From Uranotaenia lowii (taxonomy: Eukaryota > Arthropoda > Insecta > Diptera > Culicidae), in NCBI RefSeq assembly GCF_029784155.1, contig NC_073693.1, forward strand, positions 150,600,843-150,664,842: a stretch of 64,000 nt of DNA, written 5' to 3'. The first letter of the stretch is position 1, and every line of letters starts with the position of its first letter. Shown here in pieces: positions 11,567 through 22,936 of the stretch. Position numbers and translations under genes: made by a program. The notes under the pieces are model-generated. The model made no database searches, was not told the DNA's origin, and saw nothing but the letters and a program-made list of their open reading frames with translations.

Positions 11567-14167
11567 CAGATTTCAGATTCAGATTCAGATTTCAGATTCA
11601 GATTTCAGATTCAGATTTCAGATTCAGATTTCAGATTCAGATTTCAGATTCAGATTTCAGATTCAGATTTCAGACTCAGATTTCAGATTCAGATTTCAGA
11701 TTCAGATTTCAGATTCAGATTTCAGATTCAGATTTCAGATTCAGATTTCAGATTCAGATTTCAGATTCAGATTTCAGATTCAGATTTCAGATTCAGATTT
11801 CAGATTCAGATTTCAGATTCAGATTTCAGATTCAGATTTCAGATTCAGATTTCAGATTCAGATTTCAGATTCAGATTTCAGATTCAGATTTCAGATTCAG
11901 ATTTCAGATTCAGATTTCAGATTCAGATTTCAGATTCAGATTTCAGATTCAGATTTCAGATTCAGATTTCAGATTCAGATTTCAGATTCAGATTTCAGAT
12001 TCAGATTTCAGATTCAGATTTCAGATTCAGATTTCAGATTCAGATTTCAGATTCAGATTTCAGATTCAGATTTCAGATTCAGATTTCAGATTCAGATTTC
12101 AGATTCAGATTTCAGATTCAGATTTCAGATTCAGATTTCAGATTCAGATTTCAGATTCAGATTTCAGATTCAGATTTCAGATTCAGATTTCAGATTCAGA
12201 TTTCAGATTCAGATTTCAGATTCAGATTTCAGATTCAGATTTCAGATTCAGATTTCAGATTCAGATTTCAGATTCAGATTTCAGATTCAGATTTCAGATT
12301 CAGATTTCAGATTCAGATTTCAGATTCAGATTTCAGATTCAGATTTCAGATTCAGATTTCAGATTCAGATTTCAGATTCAGATTTCAGATTCAGATTTCA
12401 GATTCAGATTTCAGATTCAGATTTCAGATTCAGATTTCAGATTCAGATTTCAGATTCAGATTTCAGATTCAGATTTCAGATTCAGATTTCAGATTCAGAT
12501 TTCAGATTCAGATTTCAGATTCAGATTTCAGATTCAGATTTCAGACTCAGATTTCAGACTCAGATTTCAGATTCAGATTTCAGATTCAGATTTCAGATTC
12601 AGATTTCAGATTCAGATTTCAGATTCAGATTTCAGATTCAGATTTCAGATTCAGATTTCAGATTCAGATTTCAGATTCAGATTTCAGATTCAGATTTCAG
12701 ATTCAGATTTCAGATTCAGATTTCAGATTCAGATTTCAGATTCAGATTTCAGATTCAGATTTCAGATTCAGATTTCAGATTCAGATTTCAGATTCAGATT
12801 TCAGATTCAGATTTCAGATTCAGATTTCAGATTCAGATTTCAGATTCAGATTTCAGATTCAGATTTCAGATTCAGATTTCAGATTCAGATTTCAGATTCA
12901 GATTTCAGATTCAGATTTCAGATTCAGATTTCAGATTCAGATTTCAGATTCAGATTTCAGATTCAGATTTCAGATTCAGATTTCAGATTCAGATTTCAGA
13001 TTCAGATTTCAGATTCAGATTTCAGATTCAGATTTCAGATTCAGATTTCAGATTCAGATTTCAGATTCAGATTTCAGATTCAGATTTCAGATTCAGATTT
13101 CAGATTCAGATTTCAGATTCAGATTTCAGATTCAGATTTCAGATTCAGATTTCAGATTCAGATTTCAGATTCAGATTTCAGATTCAGATTTCAGATTCAG
13201 ATTTCAGATTCAGATTTCAGATTCAGATTTCAGATTCAGATTTCAGATTCAGATTTCAGATTCAGATTTCAGATTCAGATTTCAGATTCAGATTTCAGAT
13301 TCAGATTTCAGATTCAGATTTCAGATTCAGATTTCAGATTCAGATTTCAGATTCAGATTTCAGATTCAGATTTCAGATTCAGATTCAGATTCAGATTTCA
13401 GATTCAGATTTCAGATTCAGATTTCAGATTCAGATTTCAGATTCAGATTTCAGATTCAGATTTCAGATTCAGATTTCAGATTCAGATTTCAGATTCAGAT
13501 TTCAGATTCAGATTTCAGATTCAGATTTCAGATTCAGATTTCAGATTCAGATTTCAGATTCAGATTTCAGATTCAGATTTCAGATTCAGATTTCAGATTC
13601 AGATTTCAGATTCAGATTTCAGATTCAGATTTCAGATTCAGATTTCAGATTCAGATTTCAGATTCAGATTTCAGATTCAGATTTCAGATTCAGATTTCAG
13701 ATTCAGATTTCAGATTCAGATTTCAGATTCAGATTTCAGATTCAGATTTCAGATTCAGATTTCAGATTCAGATTTCAGATTCAGATTTCAGATTCAGATT
13801 TCAGATTCAGATTTCAGATTCAGATTTCAGATTCAGATTTCAGATTCAGATTTCAGATTCAGATTTCAGATTCAGATTTCAGATTCAGATTTCAGATTCA
13901 GATTTCAGATTCAGATTTCAGATTCAGATTTCAGATTCAGATTTCAGATTCAGATTTCAGATTCAGATTTCAGATTCAGATTTCAGATTCAGATTTCAGA
14001 TTCAGATTTCAGATTCAGATTTCAGATTCAGATTTCAGATTCAGATTTCAGATTCAGATTTCAGATTCAGATTTCAGATTCAGATTTCAGATTCAGATTT
14101 CAGATTCAGATTTCAGATTCAGATTTCAGATTCAGATTTCAGATTCAGATTTCAGATTCATATTTCA
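11567..14167. repeat. 13-bp minisatellite array, about 200 copies
   Basis: The unit TTTCAGATTCAGA is repeated almost perfectly for 2.6 kb. Visible variants are a T-to-C change (GACTCAG) near 11672 and in two adjacent units at 12541-12566, and a short slip (two extra or shortened ATTCAG steps) near 13378-13392. Because 13 is not a multiple of three and the plus-strand unit lacks stops, all three plus frames stay open for about 880-920 codons. They encode the same 13-residue cycle FRFRFQIQISDSD. The minus strand has TGA in every frame. The high homogeneity implies recent expansion or gene conversion. I do not regard the frames as genes. Confidence 0.95.
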
Positions 14168-15277
14168 GATTTCAGAATCATAGTTAAGATTTATACTTTG
14201 ATTTCAAATTTGAGATCCAAATTGAGATTTAGATGTTAGATTTCAGAAATCCGAACACTTAATACAAAATACAGGTTTTCAAATACCGGATGAATTTTAA
14301 ATAATAATAATGTGGCTTCCAAATTGGAGCTCAGTGGTTTAAACTTATGATTATGTTTTTTAAGAATTCAAATTGAAAATTAAAGAATTAAATTTAGAAT
14401 AATAAAAGTTAGAAATTCAAAATTTAAGAGCAGTTAACAGTACGAAATTCATAACTTGGTTTCTAGGGATCAGAGTTCCAACTCAGAATCAATATTTAGG
14501 AATCCCAAATAACGGAATCAGAATTTCATTTTTTTTTTATTTTAAGTGGTTAGTGTTTTTATATGGTTTTGTTAGAAAGTGTCTGGTTAAGAAATTCTAT
14601 AACAAATATTTCTTATTTCTGGCATTCATCTCAAAACTATTCTATTCATTTAGAATTTTGATTTTTGCTGAATTCGAATTATTAAAGTCCAATGTGGTAA
14701 AAGAGCCATAACTGATTTTATTTTGTCCTGGTTTACATTGCATTGCTTAAATTGAAATTTGTTAATTATCGAGACAAAGTTTAGAAAATAAAATCCACAA
14801 ATAGAAAGAGTTCCAAAAGGTTAAACTAACCCTTTGAACACATTTCCTTGATTTGAGGATGCCAAATTGGAAATAAAGAATGGAAATTTCAGATTTTCTG
14901 GATTTACTGGATTAAACTCTTGATATTCGGAGTCAAATTCTTAGTTCAGAAATGAATAGCCACATAGCACACTCTGAACTATACATAGATTTTTGTAATT
15001 TAAAGCTGCTGGTATTTCGCAATATTATTTTTAGAAAACAGGAGAAAAAATCCGAATTCTGGTTGCATTATGATTTTTTTTCACAATTGTGAATTCGGAA
15101 TTCAGTTTAGACAGTTTAAAAATCAGATCAAAGATTAAGGAGTTACTTACATTGAAAATCTATCTTCGATAATGATGTCTTTTAAAATTCTGATTTCACT
15201 AATTTCACTAATTATTGTCACACTTTCACAACCGAAAAAAAACAACTTGAAAACACACTCCGTTTAAAAAAAACTAG
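14168..15277. other. AT-rich interval after the array, no gene
   Basis: For the first 80 bp, diverged CAGATTT-like words persist (to about 14240), showing decay at the array edge. The rest is AT-rich with no recognised feature. Confidence 0.5.
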
Positions 15278-15601
15278 CACGTACACCCGCTACGTCTGCA
15301 GGGATTCGAAGCACGAATGAAACTGAACTCCTTCCAAACAATATCAACAATAACAGCTATGGCTTCATCATTGAACAAGCAGGTCGCCCAGAGCCAACAC
15401 ATTCAAAAGCATTTGCGTCCAACCATAGGAAACATAAACTTCAAAACTGTGTTGGTGCGTGAAAAAGGACCTCGACACAAAATAAACCGAAAATATTCGG
15501 AAAAGTTCGGAATCTCAAAAGCCGGTGCGCCTTCAGAAAATCACTCATTTATTCATTTGGAGGCGGAATCGATGAACGGGAATGAATTTTTTCTTGCTGG
15601 G
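15278..15601 (+). repeat. Dispersed repeat, copy 1 of the pair with 25100-25431
   Basis: About 320 bp align with 25100-25431. The last ~55 bp, containing GGAGGCGGAATCGATGAACG, are identical in the two copies. A 100-codon open frame here (15317-15619) is frameshifted in the other copy, so it is unlikely to be a gene. Both copies are followed closely by a CATAAGA...TCTTATG palindrome. Confidence 0.7.
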
Positions 15602-15697
15602 TATGAGCTGGCGCCATAAGAAAAATCTTTGGAATTCATGAGATTGTCTTATGACGCGAATGTATTTTTCAGATGAACACCTACTTCAACGGCAGCC

Positions 15698-15878
15698 CAG
15701 CGATTTTTGAAATGAATTTTCCGCTTCGCAGCGAAATAAATCCGGAGCGAAACTGCGAAATAGCAATTGAAACAAAAATTGCAGCCGGAGTCGCCGGGGT
15801 GAACGCGACCTTCGAGTGAGTTCCTTGTGATTCATCCGAAAGCTCCGAAAGCGGAAGAAACGCCCCTCGGACATCGTA
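15698..15878 (+). repeat. Dispersed repeat, copy B, left part (split by TIR element)
   Basis: Matches 11351-11530. Its continuation (GATGCCCGAAG...GGTGCATACATTGGATG) is found only after 19470, beyond the inserted 3.6-kb element. Confidence 0.7.
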
Positions 15879-16539
15879 GGGTAAGTGAGCCTAATTTCGC
15901 TATATTTTGTCAGAGGTTTTTAGATTTCATATTATTACGCCGAATCTCTTATACTTAGATATACAATTTCTTGGTTAATAAGTTCCAAATTTTTTTCTGA
16001 ACTCTGTTTTGATTTGAAATAATCATTTCAAGCCTTAATTTATGAAAAATATCATGTTTTATAAAGTGTGTCGATGTTCCTAATGTGGCACTAATTGTTC
16101 CTAATGTTAACATATGGGTGTTCCTAATGTTAACATATGAGGAAAAATGTATCAGCGTACCCAATATTACACTATTTATTTGTTCCTGATTATGTATATG
16201 GGTTTGTTTTTTTATAACTTTAATGAAAAAAATCTCAAAACTCACTTTTTTATAAATTTTACAACGTTTTTGGTATATGAATAGAGAAATAAGGACTATT
16301 TAAATCCTACACAATATTCCTTAACGCTAGTTTTGAAGAAAGTAGTGGATGTTGTGCTTATTAAAATTCAAACTTTTACTTTTCCAATGGAAACATTTAT
16401 TATATTTCAAAAGTAGAAAATTCATTGTAATGAATACAAATAAGTCAATTCAATCCAAATAAAGAGCATCATGCAACAACATGGTTCGATGCATCATTTG
16501 TGTACCACAACCACAACGCTTATTTAACTTTTATTTTAA

Positions 16540-17120
16540 TATAATATAACAAAACGATGATGTCATAGTTTCTCACATTGTGAGAGATTTTTTTGAAGTT
16601 TTTGTTTCTCATAGAAAATTCGAAAAATCGAAATTTTTATATTTTTTGATGCCGTAAAAAACTTTACACAATGTGACGGATTGACTTAGTGATATACAAA
16701 CTTTATATGGATTTTATTTTCCTACATCAACACTGTATGAATATTTTTCGGACAATCATTGAATTTTTATAATTCCGTTACCAGTCTGAGCTAAAATGCA
16801 TCGACATGCAAACAATGATTCACAGTTTAAATCTTGTTTCCATATGCTAGAATATGATGTCAAATTTTTGTAGTAATTTTTATCCCTAAATGTATCAGCA
16901 CCTTTATGCTTTCTTTTTAAAAATAAATCTTTGACAGAAAAATATATACTTTAATTCTAACAAAATCAAGAATAACTGCAGATCGAGCTTTATGCGTAAC
17001 GACATCAAAAATATGTCAACAACTATAACTATTCAAACTTTTTTTTGATGTTTCATTAAAAACAAAGGTTTTTGCTACTTAGATACCCCTTTTTCTTAGT
17101 AGGGTGAAAATTGCATGTTT
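16540..17120 (+). repeat. Internal repeat shared with 37905-38470
   Basis: A diverged but collinear ~580-bp match: shared landmarks are TCTCACATTGTGAGA / TCTAACATTGTGAGA, ACAAACTTTATATG, AGCTAAAATGCATC, CCCTAAATGTAT, GCTTTATGCGT and TAGTAGGGTGAAAAT / AAGTAGGGTGAAAAT. The element interior is thus a dispersed repeat in its own right. Confidence 0.7.
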
Positions 17121-18054
17121 TTTAAATTTAAAAGTAACTGGTGGAACCAATTATTTTTCTTACTACGTTAATTTGATGTCCCATTAACCTTAAAACTTTT
17201 GATGTACTAACGGTAGGATTATCTGTGGACATTAGATTTTTAAAAGCCATTGAAGTTGAAAAGTGTTGCATGATGCCCCAAATGACTGTATACAACGTGT
17301 TTTATTGAGATTTTTAATTTTAATTTTTCTTTTCGATTCTGTTCTCGTTAAAAAGCTCTCTGTAACTTGATGGTTTCCTTCTCTGTCGCGAAAGGGTGCG
17401 TTCTTTACAACCTGAAGAAAATATTTTTTCAACATTTTTAATTTTGAGTTATACCAAAGATATTATATTCTATCAAGATACCCGGCTGAATAGTTTTTCG
17501 AACAAGTAGTCTGGGACATCAACTCTTTGATTTCGGTGCTGCCACCAGCGCAAAAGTCTTCAAGCTTTCAACTTGCATTCAAGGTTGCAAACACACACGT
17601 ACAAAAAAAGTACTTCTGACGTAAATCGCCACCTCAGTGCAGAAACTTACTAGTAGCTACTAGTAGATGCGAGGGCAAAAATTTAAAAAAAGGTATATAA
17701 CAAATGTAATGGAATTAAATGTTATTTTACTCAAGAAAACTGTCCCCAGCCTCTATAAGAACTATTTCGGATACTGAAAAATTGTATATTCAAACAATTC
17801 ATATGAGTTTGATCAGTTTTATTATTATTTTCATCATAAGATCCAATCAAATACAATTATAATCTAATATTACTCATATATTTTTCAACATTCGTAATAA
17901 TCATCCTTGGAGAGGCTAAGTTCTACCACAGAGAAGTTCTTCTACTAGAGGTTGATCATGTGTGCCTAAATATTCGTTTCTGTTTCCATGTCGGCCGTCC
18001 TTCTACCATTCCAGGATCTGCAGATCTTGGCAAGACTTTCTTGTGTTGGCTGTT

Positions 18055-18347
18055 CGAGCTTTACGGGAACGGAATTGAACCGTACATATTTTCCACTGAA
18101 GAGAGAAAAGAATACTTTTTAATCTATTGAGAAATCAATTTAATCAAACAAAACATTCACCCAAAGCTTTTGTTTCGGATGATGAGCCGAAAACAGTTTC
18201 TAGAGGATTTGGCCTCTTCTCTACCACCTGTTCTCCTACTCCCACCTCATAGTTGTTGGTGGCAATGATAGCAAAGTCCCATTCACTTTTCGCACATTCC
18301 AATTGTGTTTTCTGCAAACCATCTTGAAGTTGCATCGGAATATCCAT
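18055..18347 (-). pseudogene. Coding-like fragment inside the TIR element, possibly exonic
   Basis: A 67-codon minus-strand frame (18144-18347) begins MDIPMQLQDGLQKTQLECAK and has protein-like composition unlike the AT-rich surroundings. About 45 nt further on lies a pyrimidine-rich acceptor (TTTTCTCTCTTCAG, ending near 18099). A second coding-like frame follows (GKYVRFNSVPVKLEQPTQES...). No donor with a good consensus links them. I do not recognise the protein. It could be a degraded transposase or a captured host exon. Confidence 0.25.
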
Positions 18348-18587
18348 CGGAATTGGATGGTTAATGGAGCAGAAGGAAAATTAAAGGTTCCGGTTGAGGG
18401 CTGCAGCAGCTGTAACGAAGAGAACAAATTCAATCAGTGGCTTACTTGAGGAAGAATTTCTGAATACGGAATTCTACGACTATAGCTTTCTGCGAAAAGC
18501 CCAAGTTTGACGAAAACTAACAACTTCAACACAGTTTTTTTTTTCGGATTGGCTTACCTGGAACCATTCTAGGCATTCCGATAAAAT

Positions 18588-18809
18588 TTGAGTTGCCTTG
18601 AACGAGGTCACTTGCTATTGAAGTCCGTCTTCACCGGAATTGACAGTCCTTGGATCCTGGCAGAGGTAGAGGTATTAGAGAATGTTGCTCCGAACGAATG
18701 CAAAACAGTAAATCTACAAAAAGGCAAGGAAAAAGTAGCTCTGACTACTGACGTAAAATCTTCTGCACCAGTTGTAAATGTAAACAAAAACTACAAAGCA
18801 TGCTGTTGA
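18588..18809 (+). pseudogene. Small coding-like frame, unknown
   Basis: A 73-codon frame with balanced composition (WILAEVEVLENVAPNECK, later KKGKEKV-like lysine-rich stretch) starting at a non-ATG codon. No domain recognised. It lies inside the 3.6-kb TIR element and on the opposite strand to the neighbouring fragment, so a single gene model is doubtful. Confidence 0.2.
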
Positions 18810-19471
18810 AATTTTCGAATTTATGGTTGAAGTTTTATTCGTCGATATAATTTTGGCGATAGTGTTTTGTCCCCAAAGTTTTTCAGAAGCCGATAGTACC
18901 TGGTTATACTAAAGTAAAAAAACATTCTTTATTAGCTCAAAACAGTTAATTTTACCAGATCGTTGAAAATTATGTCAAAACACAATTCTATCAATCAAAT
19001 TTATTTCAAATACATTCTATGACTTTGATTTAGTTTGGAAAACTTTGACTATGTCTATAATTAGGAACACATTGAAAATAGTGTTCCTAATTGTGGACAT
19101 ATGCTTTTTATAGTTTTTACCACGAAAAAAACATGGTTCTAACATACTTATTACCTAAATCATGATAAGAAACAATCCGACGAAAAATTTCAAATAAATC
19201 GGTTGACAAATTCAGCTATAATCTTCTATTTCTAAACAGGTGTTTTTTAAGAAATTTGCTAACAATTCCATTCAATTTGGGCATACTTTGAAATAATCGA
19301 AAAATCCTGTGAGTTAGAAAACTATTTTTTTTGTAAAATGAAAGTTCACATGATCCTTTACATTATCATTTTTTGATAATAGTGATAAGTTAAAAATAAC
19401 GTCAAAAATAGGCAAAATCGAACAGTATGTTAACATTAGGTACACATGCCAAATTAGGAACACTTACCCTA

Positions 19472-19520
19472 CCAGAGCACGATGCCCGAAGGGTGCATAC
19501 ATTGGATGAGATTCGGATCC
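19472..19520 (+). repeat. Dispersed repeat, copy B, right part
   Basis: Continuation of 15698-15878 after the inserted TIR element: GATGCCCGAAG, then GTGCATACATTGGATG, matching 11531-11566. Confidence 0.6.
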
Positions 19521-20298
19521 GAGCTGCGCTGTAACAGTTTTTCGTCGTTTTTTCCATACTTTTCTGCAGAGCCCATTGAAAATAATTGTAATCGTTTGAA
19601 TTTAATTATAAATAAATATGAAAAATTTTCAAAATGATGACGGTTAATTAAATTGAAAATAAATCTTTTGAAAATTTTAACAGAGTGCATTTAAGTTATT
19701 TTTCAAAAGATTTTAAAAAACATAGAAGATCATTGTATTTCAACGACACTCTAAAGTTGCAATAAATTTATGTTTATAAAATAATGAAATTTCAAAAATG
19801 TTTTTCTAAGAACTTTGCAATAAAAAGTTCAACAGTAATTTTTGTTTGATTTGTCATTTTGAAAATGTTTTCTACATTATTATACTTAAAGATTTTCTCT
19901 GAATTTATCCTTTCTTATTATTGTATACGTTTATTGAAGAAGGAGTTTCGGATTTCAGTATTTTAAATGCAAGTAGGAAAAAAAGGAAGGAAAATTTAAA
20001 AGAATTTTTTTTAAATTTATTTTTTATTTCAATGGTAAAAAATGAAATACAATCAAAACATGAACATTACAATTGCCGGGACATAAAAAGGGAATTTCGG
20101 ATTTGAAACGAACGAATTTTGCAGATTCGTTATACAATTAACTGGATTTATTCAAAAAGAAATTTTATGAATGTTTAAATATATTCTATAAAAAATAATA
20201 GATTTTACAATTATGAAAATAATTCATGTGTATGTTTAATTCATCTGAAAATGGACAAAAACTTGAATAAAGTATGAATACAAAAAAATAATATATAC
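19521..20298. other. AT-rich interval, nothing recognised
   Basis: No repeat boundary or coding potential seen. Confidence 0.5.
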
Positions 20299-20306
20299 AT
20301 CCCAAC

Positions 20307-22203
20307 CATGGCCGTAGGAACGGGGGGGGTTTTGGGGGTTAAACCCCCCCCATGAGGGTCCGAAAAAGCAAGCGAGGTATTCTACTCTACACTCAAAATT
20401 TTAAATTTATAATCAAATTATGATAATAGAGCAAAGATATCCAGGACTTAAAACTAATGCCAAAACCTCAAAACCCCATTCCAAGATCAAACTCTGCTTT
20501 AGTTTTTCAAAATTTTCTAACTTGTTCGTAGAATAAGGTTGTCAGAATTTTTTCAGCACGTATCCGGGCCTGACAAATCTGGGCTGTTTTATGTAGAAAC
20601 CTGGAAAAATCGGGTATTTGGTTTCAAAATTGTCGACTAAAATCCAGGCAATACCGGGCAATTTTGGTTGAAGCTTGAGAATTTCTCATAATCAAGAAAA
20701 AAAATGAAAAAAAACCGTTAAAGATTTTTTTTGAAACTTGCTCCAAAAACTTTGGACGCATAAATAATAAAAACAATAACAACACAATTTGATTTTTCTA
20801 AAATGTTCATTTAAAAATGAGAATGACAATAAACGCGGGCAAATCCGGGCTTTTTCAATAAAATCCGAACAACCGGGTCGGACCGAATTTTTCCCAAATT
20901 TCATATTAAATATCCTGTTCAACCCGGTTAAAACCGGTCAATCTGGCAACCATATCAAAGAAATTCAGGTCTGAGAAGAATAATTTGGTTTTATGTTCAA
21001 ATTCGAAGTTCTTATAATTTATTCTAACACAAAATTTAAACATTAAAAACTTCTAAGAGGCGATCCAAAATTGAAAACTCGGATTTAGATCATCATTTGA
21101 AATTCACATTTCAATTCAGATGCACAATACGGATTAAAAATAAATAATTGATAAAATGAATTAAGATTAAACCAGCACTACAGAATTTAAATGATAGATT
21201 CATGAAAAAAAAAAACATGCCTCATATAATTCTGATCTGGAATTAAGATACCTTGTCACATTTTTTATACATTTCAGAAATCGAAAAGAAATTCAGAAAC
21301 AGATTGAAAGTTTAATTTTTGAATTTAGGATCAGAATTAAGATTTTTAATACAGAAAAAAAAGTTTATCAATAAACATAAAATTTTTGAAGAATTCAATA
21401 GAACATGAACTTAAAAATTTTCTTGTCAATTTCAAGATTTAAAATTTTTTAATCAGAATTAGTTTGTACACACAATTCAGCTGAAAATCTCAAATATAAA
21501 ATAGAGTTTGAGTTTTGTTTGAAAAATCATCCACTGGATTTTCATTATTGTTCATTATAGTTTCTTTATGAAAATTATTTCCTGTTAGAGAAACATGTAC
21601 CTGATCTTCACGTTAGAAATTTTTTATTTTATCGGTGTATTGTTTAACATCATTAATATTGCAGTTTTTTTTAAGTCAAATTTCACACTAAAATCATAAA
21701 TTGAGTACAAGTTTGATCCAATTTTTTTTATCTTCTACTGTTTTTTGGAAAACTTGATTAATTTTCATCAAAGGTTAGAATCCTGGAATTTGCAAAAGAG
21801 TTTGGGAGGCTTGTTAGATTTGACCTTAGAATAAGTTTTTTTAAAAGAAATTTAAGGCTTCAATAAAAAGAACTTATTTTATGCTCAAATCAAATTACTT
21901 CGGTCTAGCAGACTCTTAAACAAATTGAAAGATTTTAACTATCGATGAAAGCAAATTACATATTTTGTTTTTGATGGTTGCATTGAAAAATTTAGCTTAC
22001 CCTTTAGTCAAAAGACCACTTTTCTAACGTTGTGATTTTGAAAGAAAACTGTTAATGAGCACCTATTAAAAAATTAATAATCATATAGTAACAAATATAA
22101 TTTGTTTTAATTTTTTTTTATTCGTACGTTGTTTGGCAGAAAATCATAGATAAAAATCAGTCATCAAAACCCCCCCCATGAGTCGGTTCTTCCTACGGCC
22201 CTG
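20307..22203. mobile_element. hAT-like nonautonomous DNA transposon, 8-bp TSD
   Basis: Ends read CATGGCCGTAGGAA on the left and CAGGGCCGTAGGAA (reverse complement) on the right. They are flanked by an exact 8-bp duplication ATCCCAAC at 20299-20306 and 22204-22211. An 8-bp duplication with a CAGGG-like start is the signature of the hAT superfamily. G-rich (left) and C-rich (right) tracts follow the termini. The 1.9-kb interior has no transposase frame and contains a nested GCCCGG-rich MITE (20536-20953). Confidence 0.85.
20536..20953 (+). repeat. GCCCGG-rich MITE, copy 1
   Basis: Starts TAAGGTTGTCAGAATTTTTT and ends CAATCTGGCAACCATA. It matches 55271-55707 in the same orientation and 33158-33653 in reverse. 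Interior carries repeated CCGGGC words. Nested in the hAT-like element. Confidence 0.8.
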
Positions 22204-22289
22204 ATCCCAACATTTATCAATAATGAAAATCGCAAAAAAAGGTAAATCCAGCAATTTGACTGCATAAAATACATAAGGTTATTTTAGAA

Positions 22290-22770
22290 ATCTAAATTTA
22301 GATTCAGATGGATCTCAGATTCAATTTTCATAAAATTTAGATTCAGATTTCAGATTTAGATTCCAAATTCAGATGAATTTCAGATTCAATGTTCACACTT
22401 TAAACTTAGATTCAGATTTCAGATTTAGATTTGAGATTCAGATTCAGACTTCAGATTTCAGATTCAGATTTCAGATTCAGATTTCAGTTTCTGATTTCAG
22501 ATTCAGATTTCAGATTCAGATTTCAGATTCAGATTTCAGATTCAGATTTCAGATTCAAATTTCAGATTCAAATTTCAGATTCAAATTTCAGATTCAGATT
22601 TAGATTTCAGATTCAGATTTCAGATTCAGATTTCAGATTCCGATTTCAGATTCAGATTTCAGATTCAGATTTCAAATTCAGATTTCAGATTCAGATTTCA
22701 GATTTTAGATTTCAGATTCAGATTAAAATTTCAGATCCAGTTTTCAGATTCAGATGTCAGATTCAGATTT
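22290..22770. repeat. Degenerate array of the 13-bp CAGATTTCAGATT unit
   Basis: The same unit as the 11567-14167 array, here about 35 copies with many substitutions and length changes (TTTAGATTT, TTCAAATTT, TTTCTGATTT variants). The centre is the cleanest, the flanks decay. Open frames of 76 and 113 codons are by-products of the repeat. Confidence 0.9.
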
Positions 22771-22936
22771 AATGTTGAACGTAATATTAGCATGATATTT
22801 TTCATTTTGGCTTATTTATAATAATTTTTAGCTGTAAAAACATGATTCTTACCATGATTTACTACTCAAAACTAAAATATATGAGCCAAATTGAAAAATT
22901 TTATACTCTTATTAGGTTTTACATCAATTTTGAATA

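Larger units (their letters stand above)
15879..19469. mobile_element. 3.6-kb TIR element, TA target duplication
   Basis: Left end GGGTAAGTGAGCCTAATTT and right end (reverse complement) GGGTAAGTGTTCCTAATTT form ~19-bp terminal inverted repeats. They are flanked by TA (15877-15878 and 19470-19471). The insertion splits a dispersed repeat whose uninterrupted relative lies at 11351-11566, which supports the borders independently. TTCCTAAT words recur inside near both ends (16077-16130, 19060-19095), a subterminal repeat pattern. TA duplication suggests the Tc1/mariner/pogo group, but no transposase motif is visible. The interior holds coding-like fragments around 18090-18800 and a segment shared with 37905-38470. 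Probably nonautonomous. Confidence 0.75.

Noticed and set aside
11474..14239. Three overlapping plus-strand open frames of 880-921 codons
   Set aside because: They are produced by a stop-free 13-bp tandem repeat. All three frames give the same peptide cycle and there is no unique coding sequence.
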